A DNA stretch of 64,000 bases from Heterobilharzia americana (lineage: Eukaryota; Platyhelminthes; Trematoda; Strigeidida; Schistosomatidae): NCBI GenBank assembly GCA_944470555.2, contig OX104128.1, positions 1,240,001 through 1,304,000 of the forward strand, in the 5' to 3' direction. Within the stretch, counting starts at the first letter, position 1; each line of letters starts with the position of its first letter. Shown here one piece after another: positions 33,926 to 45,562 of the stretch. A program made the position numbers and the translations under genes. The notes under the pieces were generated by a model that saw only the letters and a list, made by a program, of their open reading frames with translations, was not told the DNA's origin and did no database searches.

Positions 33926-34184
33926 GAAACCTAATATGAGTATATTTTATATTGTGACAATCAATCCCATGATGAAAAATTTTTATTGAAGGAAATCAAC
34001 AATCAGATTCAGCATAAGCCTACTCACTTAACAAGTGACCAATCAAATCACACTCAGGTGGGTTAACACATTGTAAATTTCCATGCATAACCAATTACTA
34101 TACTTCCTAGTGAACCTCTAGTGAAGATGTCTAGCATGACACTAAAGCGTTCGCCAACTAGGATTGTAGCTCAGAAAACAACTC

Positions 34185-35300
34185 ACTCAGAACATCCTCA
34201 CCAGGAGGTACAAACATTTGCCATGATTTTTTAAGCTGTAGTTTCTTACATGGCTATGTTTTAGTCTGACTGCCTCTAACCTGATTACTTCAGGTAACAG
34301 AGTTAAGTGGGCGGGAAGACAGTGACTAGATATGTGTAACACATGTTCCAGCCAAGTGAGTCGATGAAGATCCAAAACGTCAACGATTAACTTTGCTATT
34401 CTTTCCACGTTACTCATATAGTGACACCACAACACATGGTCATCGTTATCCCCTAAGCACATCCTATACATCGTGGTAGTAACATTAGCATGAGTTTAAC
34501 TTTGACTATCAAGAAAAGGATGCAGCTGAAAACTGTTAACAACTTTGTGGGGCTAAAATATTTGAAGTATCCAGTCTCTAATAACCATCTGCAATTCTAC
34601 CCACTGACTGCAATTCTGTGATGGAAGCCAAATTCAAATAGATGCTATGATCTAGGACAAACTAATGATATAGTAATACTCATTAATTGAGAACCCAATC
34701 AGGTAGTCTACATCTGCCTACCTAGACCAGCTCAATCGACTTCATGTATTGCTGTCACATCTTCATCTGGCCACTCTGAACCCACTTTCAACATAATCTA
34801 ACTTCCCGTAGCATGACATCTGGGGGTAGAAGGTGTCTCGGCACGCATAAAGCATGCTCAAATCACGTCAATCGATGAAGGTTCACAATTTCATCAGTCG
34901 ACTTGCCTATCTTGCCTAGTATCCTTCTTCTTCTTCTAGTTTTCACGGCCACGTCTAACAGTCATATAACAAGACAGAAAGTTAGATAGTCAGATATCTC
35001 TCCAGTGGGCACCACAGATGACACAAGTTGACAAGAACGAAAAGGGCCTTCTTTACCCGACGTATAAGATTTCGTCATCAATCAGCCCGCTCTGTCAACG
35101 AATTCTTCCACTTCACAAACTAACCTTAAACTTAGAGTAGTTGAAGATCCATTTTGGAGCATCATCTTACAATTGACAGGTGCCACCAAAACACATACCA
35201 AACATATTGAAATTTCTGTTCAAGGCCTTCAGAAGTCTCTGAATTACTTCAGCCTCTTCAGCGACCAAGAGAATGCTCTCTGCGTACACCTAGGCTATCA
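34185..35300 (-). mobile_element. Second LINE family, C-terminal half, possibly two merged copies
   Basis: The minus-strand reading from 35300 gives 'LLVAEEAEVIQRLLKALNRN' and 'FNMFGMCFGGTC', the region after an RTE reverse-transcriptase active site. Farther on is 'LHRLTWLEHVLHISSHCLPA' (34471-34185), the conserved 'LxWLGHVLRMP' segment. A separate, similar segment at 34690-34930 breaks the order, so two insertions or a rearrangement are likely. Full of stops. Confidence 0.6.
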
Positions 35301-35629
35301 TATTCAGCACTTTTATCAAACTGCTGCGCCATTTCAAGAATTTATCAAAACTAAGAGATTAAACAGTAATTGTATACCTTCGACAATATGACTGATTAAA
35401 AATATGCGCTTTCAACATTTCCTAAGAATAAACACATCAATCTTCTGTCTCCTGAAAAGACAAACAGCGATTTTAGCATTACAAGCTTGAACTCAGAGTG
35501 ACTGTAAAAACCACCCTAGGAGCTCATGAATAACCAATCAGTCTTCTGTATTTCCCCTGGGAAAGTAGTTTTTCTTGAAAAATAAAGAAACATAATTGGT
35601 TATCTCATTTCATCAATATATCAATACTG

Positions 35630-36015
35630 GATGGTGACTGAAGGTCAGATGAAAATTTGTATCACTGTCGGACTCGAACCGGCTACCACTGAATTTCCGG
35701 CTCAATACTCTACCAACTGAACCACAAGGTTTGACAGCTGATTAGATTTTTATTTCACTTCAATCACCAAGGATGTAGCCCAATGAGTACTATGTGAATT
35801 CGTGACACCTTACTACCGCTTGGTCTTACTAAGACTGGCTGCGTAGTCAGAACTTCTCATCCCAATCGAAATAAGTGAATCCCACTGATTATCATCTGAC
35901 TATTTGAGATAGCTGCCATGGTTCGGCAGACTTGTATTGATACTGAGTGATGATTGAAGGTGAAATGAAAATTTGGATACGAACCAGAGGCAACTGGGCA
36001 GGTAACCCAGTGGTT
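35630..36015 (-). mobile_element. tRNA-headed SINE ('GGACCTCG' family), head-to-tail pair
   Basis: The first unit starts at 'tactggatggtgactgaagg' with a tRNA-like segment near 35660-35735 (minus). The second starts at about 35938 and is cut inside its tRNA-like segment at about 36010. Confidence 0.7.
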
Positions 36016-36695
36016 ATCGTAAACTTTAAGGATCTAATTGTAATCATAACTCTATATCCATTCTAAAACGTATCCACCAGAAAAACCTTTTGGTTATTGA
36101 TATGTTTAAAGAGATTAGTTCGCTTTTACAAATTCCAATAAGACAATAAGAGGACGTAAATTGTCTGAACCGTTTAACGTGTTTCCACAACACATTTCGA
36201 ACTATCTGATCACACACACACACACACATACTTGTCATCGGCATTTATATGAGAATTCATACAGATAAAGGATAAAGATAATGAAAAGAGATCAAGTAGA
36301 AAGGGTGAATTAAGGGTCAATTTACTAAGAAAATCACTTGAGTGAAAATAATCCTACATAGAACTTAGTTTCAAAGTTCAACCCGTTATGCCCTGAAATG
36401 TCAATGTCGAAATCGCCAAGACATAAGTTTATCCAGTGGTTAATAGAATTATTCGATCCTATTAGGCAGTAATTCTGTAAGTATTACTTAAAAGATACAT
36501 TTGAAGTAATCAAATGCCTTGATGATATCAGAATAACAAAGTAAATTTATATGTCCATTTGACATTAACTCATAATTCACTAATGCCTTTTTGATCAAAA
36601 TAATTGACATTTTATGTGATTTCAATACCCGTTTCATTGAATCGCTAAAACCAGAAAATACTTTTGTGTACAAGTAATATTAAATTTATATTCAA
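36016..36695. other. Unassigned AT-rich DNA
   Basis: Only an AC microsatellite at 36209-36228 stands out. Confidence 0.4.
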
Positions 36696-36699
36696 GAGT

Positions 36700-36880
36700 G
36701 AATTTTTATGCCAAGTTGATGAGGTTGTCATGGTAAGTCCCGTGACATATTTATATCACACGTAGAAAACTTAGCTGAGAACCTAATTGACCAAGCCTGT
36801 CTATATCAAAGATACATCGACGATATCTTAATCATCTGTGATGACTCAAGTCAGTTCAGTTGTAAACCGAATGAATGAAG
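36700..36880 (+). mobile_element. Penelope-like reverse transcriptase fragment, motif B to C
   Basis: 'VDEVVMVSP' resembles the QxxGxxMGSP motif B, and 'QRYIDDILIICDDSSQF' is a clear YIDD motif C. Isolated piece directly upstream of a LINE copy. Confidence 0.55.
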
Positions 36881-36914
36881 TGAAGATGGTGGAGAATATG
36901 CCTAATTACATTCA

Positions 36915-38515
36915 AATAATCTAATAAATCCGCCGCAAAATTGCTGAAAGATAAGAAAGTATCAGGACCAGATGGAATTTCTCTAGAAGCACTGAAAACA
37001 GACGCAGAGACATCAGCGAACATGCAGAAGGTTTGCAGGCAAGGAAAAAAAGGTACCTACCGGTTGATTGGAAGAAAGGCTACATCGTAAAACTCCCAAA
37101 GAATGGAGACCTAAGTCTTTGCAAGAACAAGAACTGGCACGCAATCATGAACATGTCCCTGTCCACCCCAAGCAAAATATTACGTCGCATCATCCTGGAG
37201 ATACCATAACATCCTGTGGATTCAAAATTCGACCGGAACAGGTTGGCAGGCTGGCTGGCTTCAGGAAGAACAAATCAATTGCGGATCAAATTTCAGCACT
37301 ATGCTACGCATCATCATAGACCAGAGGATAGAATGGCACTCCAGTCAACTCACTACCTCAACTTCATCGATTTTGAAAAGGCTGTCGACAGCATCGACCG
37401 ATAAGTTGTTTGGAAACTAATTCAAACTACGCTTTTAGTGTCACAAACTCTTATTAGCCTCATTCAACAACTATACGATGACACCACACGCCAAGTGATT
37501 CACAAAGGAAAGCTCAGTGACTCATTTGAAGTGAAGACAGGAATGAGTAAGACAAGGTTGCCGCCTACTATCACCGATCATCATCCTGATTGTGGTCGAC
37601 TGCATCGTGTAAGAAACTGTGACGAGCGAGAAGATAGACATACACTGTCTTGACCGATGAAAAGACCCCAGAAGAAAATTTGGATTTCGCCTATCATCAT
37701 TTATGTCTAATGTCGTACAAACTCGAAGATCTACAGGCGAAAACCAACAAGTTGATAGAAGAGGTGAGGCAGCGAAAATGGCACTTGATTCAGGTGAACG
37801 TGAAGATGACACAGGTGATCAAGATGCCAAACCAACAACAACAACAACAAAACCAACCAGCACTAATCAACATTAGAGGGAGAAATGTAAAGGTAGTTGT
37901 CTCTTTCACCTACCAACATAGACAGCATCGTCTCCACTACAGGCGACGGCGGCGGCACAGATGAGGATGTCAAAGACACGAAGGGGATCGGAAAGACAGC
38001 AGGACAGGCCTTCATTAATCTAAAATAATCAGTGTAGAGATCCAGTGCAGTGCACTACATTCAGCATGAAGAAGGAGATCAGCGTTTTCAACACCAATTC
38101 ACTCAAGTAAGTCAGTGCTTCTATATAGTGGTTGAGAGACTTGACGCGTTACCGAAAGCATTTCCAACAAACTACAGATATCCATATGCAGCTGCAGCCT
38201 ACGCTCATTCCATACTGAAGATCAGATGGCCAGAAAGAATAAGCAACAAAGAACTCTCACTGGTAACGAAGCAACCAAGAACCTATTACCCAACAAATAT
38301 GCAGAACAAATTGGACATGAATTGGGCATACACTGAGAAGACCGACTAGGGACATTACGCGTCATACCAGTCCTTGGAGTGGAATCCAAATGGGAAACGA
38401 CGAGTGAGGCGTGTGAGAGTGACATGGAGGAGATGGTGCGAGGAAGAAATGAAAGGTTATGAGCAGTTGTGGAGCGAGGTTGCAATGACTGTAAAGAACA
38501 GAGTGGAATAGCTGT
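36915..38515 (+). mobile_element. RTE-like LINE copy, most complete 3' half
   Basis: Contains 'KVSGPDGISLEALK', 'WKKGYIVKLPKNGDLSLCKN', 'LNFIDFEKAVDSIDR' (motif A with D), 'VIHKGKLSDSFEVKTG', the frame break, 'GCxLLSPIIVLIVVDCIV'-like motif B and then 'LDFAYHHLCLMSYKLEDLQA', where the FADD of motif C is disrupted. Next come the thumb, 'RQHRLHYRRRR' (shifted 'STVSTTGGGG') and the C-terminal domain. It ends about 80 bases before an opposite copy (38595-39450). Confidence 0.85.
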
Positions 38516-38594
38516 TTATATATTTGTTTCAGTAGACAGATAACTCAACTTCCGAATCAAAAAATTTTCGTCCCAGACACTAAATTTTATTACT

Positions 38595-39450
38595 ATTATT
38601 TTTCCTTTGGGCTCCTAGTGGAACATATGGCTTCAGTAGCATGTCTCCATTCCACTCTCTTCTCTCCAGTCTTTGAAACTCGCTTCATGACTGGCCACAG
38701 GCTTTCATTTCTTCCTCACATGATCCCCTCCGTGTCTCCCCCGCATCGGACGACCAACTAGTCGTTTCCCATTTAGATTCGTCTCGACGGCCTGGCACGT
38801 GATGTCACTAATCAGCCTTCTCAGTGTATGCCCAATCCATGTCCAATTTGTTCTGCATATTTGTTGGGTAATAGGTTCTTGGTTGGTTCGTTGCCAGTGA
38901 GAGTTCTTTGTTGCTTACTCTTTCTGGCCATCTGATCTTCAGTATGGAGTGAGTGTAGGCGGCAGTTGTTGATGTGATGTATGTCTGCAGTTTGTCGGAA
39001 ATGCTTTTCATGACGCGCCAAGTTTCTCAACCATCACATAGAAGCACTGACCTGACTTGACACTGGTGTTAAAAATCCGGATCTTGAGCACGCTTTATGC
39101 TGAGTGCAGTAGATCTCCAGGCTGATTTCAGGTTAATGAAAGCCTGTTTTGCTTTTCTGATCGTGGTTTTGACATCCTTGTCTGTGCCGCCACCATCTGT
39201 AGTTGAGACGATGCTACCTAGACTGGTAGATGAAGGAGACTACTTCGTTTCGATTTCTCTCGTTCATGGTGATTGGTGCTTGTTGTTGATTGAGTATCTT
39301 CATCACCTCTATCTTGTCTACATTCACTTGAACTCCCGTTTTCGTTGCCTTGCCTCTTCTGTCAACTTGTTGCTTTTCACCTGTAGATCTTCGAGTTTGT
39401 GCAACATTAGACATAAATCATCGGTGAAATCCAAATGTTCTAGGCTCTTT
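38595..39450 (-). mobile_element. RTE-like LINE copy, 3' third
   Basis: The minus-strand order is FADD-like region near 39420, 'QVNVDKIEVMKILNQQQ', thumb, C-terminal domain, then the ATT/AAT tail at 38590. Tail-to-tail with the preceding copy. Confidence 0.85.
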
Positions 39451-39599
39451 TCATCATTCCAGCGTATGCATGTCAATGAGCAGAAATTAGGTAGGGTGTC
39501 TTTATTTCTTCAATTGAACAATTGTTGATTATTAAAAGGATTGACATAGACATCCTGAACAGAAGGTTCTATTTATTGTTCTGGATAGATGATTTTGAC

Positions 39600-39770
39600 T
39601 ATCTAAGATTGTCATGATTTGGCAGACTTTACGAATACTGAATGATGATTGAAGGTGAAATGAAAAAATTTTAGCCATGACAGTATCCAAACCAATGACC
39701 ACTTGGTTTCCGATCCTGTGCTTTGCTAACCAACCTATGAGGTCCGACTGCTGATTATATTTTTTTTATT
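39600..39770 (-). mobile_element. tRNA-headed SINE ('GGACCTCG' family), degraded
   Basis: 'gaatgatgattgaaggtgaa' and a decayed tRNA-like segment at 39670-39750 ending 'tatgaggtccgactgctgat'. Confidence 0.65.
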
Positions 39771-40210
39771 ACAATTCTCTATTCACTATAAAATTTATTC
39801 GATGGAAAATTCTAGTTATGATTATGTTAACAAAATTGATTTTATAAATATAGAATATATTGAGAAGTGATTGAAAACAAAATTCTTGGTTCATATTTCA
39901 CTTTTATTGCAATATTAAAGATGCTGCTTTTTTCTAAATCGAGGGAAAATCGATACGCTTAATTGATGCATTTAAACAAAATGTATAGCTTTACATTTCT
40001 TTATTCTAAAAGGCTTTTAGCTGGATCAAGGGAAATTTACCGAATATCCTTTTTTTTCCTTTTTCTCTTGATAAATTCTCAAGTGATATTATGTTTTAAA
40101 ATAACTTAAAATGAACACTTGATTCATTGAACAGATTAGAATAATGAGTCAATCAATTGAACATTGAATCAACTAAATATATATTTGCACAATAAAATGA
40201 GCTTATTTTT
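39771..40210. other. Unassigned AT-rich DNA
   Basis: No open frame or repeat match recognised. Confidence 0.45.
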
Positions 40211-40213
40211 ATT

Positions 40214-40269
40214 TTATTTCATTTCATGAATAAGTAGTAGTAGTGTGAGTAGTAGTAGTAGTGGTAGTG

Positions 40270-40360
<91 letters not shown>

Positions 40361-41300
40361 TAGTAGTAGTAGTAGTATGAGAGTAAAACTTAGGCACTGT
40401 GGTAGATTGTAATTCCATTTCACTCTCTTCATTACACATGTCATACAGTCATCCTACAATATCTCACACTACATTACCTACTTTTCATACACAATTCACT
40501 ATCCACATTCTTATCACCTAACCAACTACACAACATTCACAAACACTTCACTTACTCCTCATCTCCTCTCATTCTCTCTCATCACAAACGAAGAAGAATT
40601 TTCCACATATTTGACAAAGCTGCACAATCATTCACACTACTACAGGCACTTCACATCGGTCGATTCGATAAACAAACATTCAGTCGGTTATCAATCTCTC
40701 CATCTCTCCCTCACTCCGTCAACACAAACTAGTTTACTTTCAACACTGTCACTCTATACCACTCAACTGACAAATTGTGTGTAGTTCCATGCACACCTGT
40801 AGACAACACCCTCTCCAATCTTCTCATCTCATCTTGATTTCCATCAGATTTTGTGTTGTGTTATTCTAGTCGATCCTGGTTAGTCGACCACTTCCACCTA
40901 TGTATTTGATTGAGCTGACAATCATTGTGAGGGATTTGGTGAATCAGATTATTTCGGTTGATTGCATGGGGATAAGATGTTTCAAGCTACAAAGCGTGTT
41001 TCTCCTCAGTGAGTTATTTGATTAAAGAGTGGCAATGTGATGTGAGTCATGTTTGTTGAGAATTGTTTGTAATGCTTGTGAGGTGTCTTCCTTGTAGGTT
41101 GAGGCATCAGAGGCTCTGAATTCTCTCTGAACCCTGTCACCGTTATTACCATTATTAGTAGAATTATTATGAATAATAACTGTATAACTGCTACCACTGC
41201 TGTTTTTTCTTTAGATTTTTCATGGGTTTATTTATAAAGTAATGTGGGTAATTATTATGATGTAAGGTGCTCTTGATTTGTCTGGTTTCTTGTCGTCGTA
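40214..41300 (-). mobile_element. Penelope-like element, 3' part
   Basis: Closely matches 22264-23130 and 27910-28780. The minus-strand reading 'FRENSEPLMPQPTRKTPHKH' is the same as in the plus-strand copy at 28000. The 3' end runs into a long AGT/TAC array (40234-40377), suggesting that such an array is part of, or attracted to, the element's 3' end. Confidence 0.75.
40234..40377. repeat. (AGT)n microsatellite
   Basis: About 45 AGT units with few interruptions. The long Leu and Thr open frames here are products of the repeat. Confidence 0.95.
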
Positions 41301-41755
41301 TTAGTAATAATAACAACAATGTTATAACATACTTTAAACATGTGAAAATAAATTACGACTTGAAGAAACACATGATTAACAATCACAACTCTTAGTCAAT
41401 ATCAACGGTAATTTATGTTTGATGATATAGAAAAATTTTGGATCTGTGTAGTGGAGCGAAGACGGAGAGAAAAATCAAACATGAGGTTGTCGAAGGCCTA
41501 GTGGATTCAGTAATTTCATGAAAAACCTAGAGAATCGTTACAGTGAGTCATTAACAGTCAGTCAGTGTAAGTTGCAAGCCACCTTTTGACTCAATAAACA
41601 AACATACAGCCTTATGATTAGCCTATTGCATCGCCTTGTAACAGATCCAAAAAGTTGGATTAACCAGTCATTTCCTTGGGACCACATATTACCCCGCTGT
41701 ATTACTGTATGTATAATATAAATTCTCGGTAGTATTGTCACGAGTACTTCTCATA
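41301..41755. other. Unassigned DNA
   Basis: No recognisable feature. Confidence 0.4.
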
Positions 41756-41757
41756 CA

Positions 41758-41990
41758 AGTTGGCCTTCGTGGAGTGACATCAGCTGGAGAACCATGGAGA
41801 AGATGGACAGATGTTTCATCTCAGTTTAAGACTCTTGACCAGTACATATACACAAGCACACGTGACTATGTGACAGATCAAGTTCGAAATTGTTAGCAAT
41901 GGGGTGTAAATGTGTCATTAGTGAACCATTGAGTTGAAACCCAAGTGTCAACTTTATCCTACTTCTATCCTACCTCTAAAAAATGACCAG
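41758..41990 (-). mobile_element. SINE family 2 copy, degraded
   Basis: Tail 'gagtgacatcagctggagaa' at left, decayed hammerhead near 41805-41850, head near 41880-41940. Confidence 0.55.
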
Positions 41991-42189
41991 CCTTCAGTTT
42001 CATCAGTAGACATGTATCCTCCCTTCCGACTTCGTCGACTTCATAGTTCAGGATTTCGAACTGGATGGCATTCATCTCGAGGTATGTCCCTAATAAATGC
42101 TTCATTTTACTTTATATTTCAATTTGGCTGGAGTCAGTTTATGCGGAGCTGGTTTACATCACAAATCAGCGTATGGGGAAACAGATTGA

Positions 42190-42300
42190 AAATAGGATTT
42201 CAATCCTGTGGCCGTGCCAGTTAAGGTCTCTTTCCTTCACTTAGCTGTGGGTGTATACCACTGATGAGTTTTCAAAAGCTAGGACAAAACAACTTTCAGA
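42190..42300 (+). mobile_element. SINE family 2 fragment with hammerhead remnant
   Basis: CTGATGA at about 42262, a stem and AAAACAACTTTC: the invariant G of GAAA is replaced. Confidence 0.45.
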
Positions 42301-42479
42301 AAAACAGAAACAAAATCAGCGTAGAACCTTGTAGTCAAGAGGATCGCTTCAAGTTGTCACACTTCAAAGTATTACACAAAGAACTGGTGGATAGAGAAGG
42401 AGTGATATCAACGTAGATGAAGTTGTATGAGCGAATAAAAAAACCCGAAGATAAAGGTTAGTACAAATATATCTGCTAC

Positions 42480-42770
42480 AATTCGATTGGTTTTCAGCTA
42501 TGTCACCAAGACTCAGTCCTCAACCACTGATTCCAATCCTCTAAGTGACCTTAATCAAGTAGCCTATATCTCCGTACCTTCACGGCTCAGACTAACAGTA
42601 ATAGACCTCATAAACGTCTACCACATCTTGATCTGGTCAGCTTGAACCCTCTTACAACCTAATCCAACTTTCTGTATTAACATAGCACGTCGAAGTAGGT
42701 AGTGCCTCGGGATGAGCAACACATTCTCAAGCCACATCAGTCGTGGAGCTCCTTGGTCTGAGCTCAACAC
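42480..42770 (-). mobile_element. Second LINE family, C-terminal fragment
   Basis: Minus-strand 'LENVLLIPRHYLLRRAML' corresponds to the 'LGHVLRMPxHRLPRRAML' segment, followed by codons matching 'SLxGDIAENQS'. Confidence 0.6.
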
Positions 42771-42839
42771 TACTCACATTATGACTGCACCAAACTTGAG
42801 CAACACTACATAGTTGTCGGATCAATAGATCCCTCATAA

Positions 42840-43735
42840 AACCTCCGAAGGGATTTTAAACATCACCTATTAGAACCTAGAAGATCTGGATTTCGCCAGT
42901 GATGACTTGTGCCTGATGTCACATAAACTTGAAGATCTACAGGCAAAAACTAACAAGTTGACAGAAGAGGCTAGGCAGCGAAGACGGGACTTCAGGTGAA
43001 TATGGAGAAGACAGAAGTGCTGAAGATACCGCACCAACAACAACAACAAAATCCAGTCACCATCAACGGGAGAAACGGCAGAAAGGAAGTAACCTACTTC
43101 ACCTATCTAGGAAGCACTGTTTCAACTACAGGCGGCACAGGCACAGACGAGGATGTCAAAGTCAGAATCGGAAAGACAGCAAGACAGGCGTTCATTAACC
43201 TCAAACCAGTGTGGAGATCTTCTGCACTCAACATGTGGAACAAGATACGGATTTTCAACACCAACGTCAAGTCAGTGCTTCTGTATGATGGTTGAGAGAC
43301 TTGGCACGTTACGAAAGGGATATCCAATAAACTACAGACATTCATCAACAACTGCTTACACTCGCTACTGAAGATCAGATGGCCAGAATAATAAGAATAA
43401 GCAACAAGGAACTCTGGGAATGAACCAACCAAGAACCTATCGCTGAACAAATATGCAGTAGCGGGAAATGGAGATGGATTGTATGTGGCATACACTGAGA
43501 AGGCCGACTGGGGACATCACGCATCAGGCCAGCCAGTCCCTCGAGTGGAATCCCCATGGGAAGTGACGAGTTGGGCGTCGGTGTCAAGGGTGACATGGAG
43601 GAGATCGTGTGAGGAGGGAATGAGAGGTTGTGGGCTGTCGTGGAGCCAGGTTCAAAAGATTTCACAGAACAGAGTTAACTGGAGACGTGCTACTGAAGCT
43701 CTATGTTCCATTAAGAACCCAAGGGACTAATAATA
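42840..43735 (+). mobile_element. RTE-like LINE copy, 3' third
   Basis: 'LDFASDDLCLMSHKLEDLQA', 'VTYFTYLGSTVSTTGGTGTD', 'KVRIGKTARQAFINLKPVWR' are in frame for nearly 100 codons (42996-43295), the longest clean piece of this domain in the window. The C-terminal domain 'TWRRSCEEGMRGCGLSWSQV' follows and the copy ends in an AATAAT-rich tail. Confidence 0.85.
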
Positions 43736-43757
43736 GTAATAACAATAATAATAAGAC

Positions 43758-44190
43758 AAGGCTGTCTACTATCACCTATGATCTTCCTAATCGTGGTAGT
43801 CTGGATCGTGCAAGAAACTATGACAAGCGAGGAGAGTGGCATATGAACCTATGAAAAGATGTACTAGCACGAAGATCTGCAGGCGAAAACTAACAAGTTG
43901 ACACAAGAGGCAACGAACACGGGACTTCCATGTAGAGAAGACAGAGGTGGTGAAGATACCCAACCAACAACAACAGTAAGCATCTATCACCATGAACGAG
44001 AGAAACCGAGAGGATGTAGTCTCTTTCATCTATCTAGGTAGCATCGTTTCAACTACAAGCGGCACAGATGAGGATGTCAAAGCCAGGATCGAAAAAGCAA
44101 GATAGGCAGTCATGGAGCCAGGCTGAAAAGACTGCAACGAAGAAAGTGCAATGGTGACGTGCTACTGAAGCCCAAGGGACGATTAATATA
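43758..44190 (+). mobile_element. RTE-like LINE copy, short and rearranged
   Basis: Starts abruptly at motif B (GTAAGACAAGG equivalent) right after the microsatellite tail of the previous copy, skips to the thumb ('SFIYLGSIVSTTSGTDEDVK' with breaks) and then to the last 60 bases. Confidence 0.75.
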
Positions 44191-44335
44191 ATAAATAATT
44201 ACACAACCACATCGGGTAACTTTATAGGTCACCTAAGCAACTGCTGAAATAAACAGTCAGTCTTCGACATTTCAGCTGGAAAGGTGGTTATTTGTCAGAG
44301 TGGTCTTTAGGGTCACTCCGACACAATGAGTCATC

Positions 44336-44640
44336 TTTAAGTTAGTATTCTTCACGGACCTGACATCAGTTGGAGAACTACTGAAAACCTGGGAGCACTG
44401 GACGTCTGTTTCGTCGTAGTATGGAATGACTTTCTAGCAGTATGCTCCCCACGATCACCACAAGGATAGAAGTCACGACCATTCAGCTACTGGGACAGAA
44501 TTCAGTGGCCTACAGTTTCCGACTTCTATCAATTTGTGAAACAGCACGACTCCAAGTCTTCAGTTAGCATCCACGTCAGTTTTCAACTGGTTCTCCAAAT
44601 GATCTTTGTTCATAATGAATACAACCTTATAAAAAATGAA
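44336..44640 (-). mobile_element. SINE family 2 copy with inverted tail
   Basis: Minus-strand tail, eroded hammerhead (near 44395-44440), head and 5' part, then a plus-strand tail segment at about 44573-44640. No matching flanking direct repeat was found by eye. Confidence 0.6.
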
Positions 44641-45177
44641 ATTCCCCTCTAAACCTTGAGCTACCATTATAACGGTTCATTTTCAATGATAAAATTACCG
44701 ATAGATTTTAGTTTGAGAAGACAGAATGTGAAAATGTGAAAAACTTACACATAGGCTATAACAAGCAAGTTCAGAGACTGTAAAACATGTCTTAGGAACA
44801 TGACAATCCAGTCATCAAATGATAATCAATAGTGACGTGAACATTAACCCAATCAGTATACAAACTACTAATGAAGGATCAGTCAACTGGAAATCATTTA
44901 AGCAGATCAATAATCGCGCACTAGGTCAACAGCATTATTTAAATGGTAACAGTCGTTACAAACGTCGACACGTGATCCCAAAAAGAGATATCCCCTACTC
45001 ATAAGCCAATGACGCTCAAGGTCAGCCATAAAGAGGGTAGGAGGTAGGGAAAAGGTCACACTAACAACTTATGGATAGTCAATTATATTTCATACAAACT
45101 AACATCCCAACCGAGTTATCGAAACGTGATTGGTGACTTTATTAGTTGTTAGGATGGCCTTCATTCATATAAGTGTA
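44641..45177. other. Unassigned DNA
   Basis: No recognisable feature. Confidence 0.4.
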
Positions 45178-45481
45178 AAACTTGGGCATCGTGGAAGAAA
45201 ATCAATCCATATTAGATTTAAATTTTGAGGGAGTTGTGGAGATTTGTAAATATTTCAAGTTGTTATTCATCCTAGACTGACATCAGTTGGAGGAACAAAG
45301 GAAACCTAGTAGCACTGGACAGCTGTTCCGTCTTAGTATGGGACTCCTCAGCAGTGTGCACCCACGACTTTGCCGGGGGTCGAACCCGTGACCATCAGGT
45401 TGTGCGGCCAGCGCGTTACCATTGAGCCGCTGGGTCAGAGTCCATTTGTCCATATTTCCAACTTCTCTTAGCTCACGACAG

Positions 45482-45495
45482 CCCCCCCCCCCCCC
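45482..45495. repeat. Run of 14 C
   Basis: Sits exactly at the junction between the two halves of the fold-back insertion. Length may be affected by sequencing. Confidence 0.85.
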
Positions 45496-45510
45496 GACAG
45501 GGTCGTGGGT

Positions 45511-45562
45511 GCACACTGCTGAGGAGTCCCATACTAGGACGAAACAGCTGTCCAGTGCTACC
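45511..45562 (+). ncRNA. Hammerhead ribozyme (family 2), fully intact
   Basis: CTGAGGA at 45519-45525, stem II GTCC/GGAC, GAAA at 45541-45544, stem III AC/GT closed by AGCT, GTC ending at 45552. Stem I pairs CACTG with CAGTG over five pairs. No core base is missing. Confidence 0.8.

Noticed and set aside
40214..40444. Leu-rich and Thr-rich open frames
   Set aside because: Products of the AGT microsatellite at the 3' end of a Penelope-like element.
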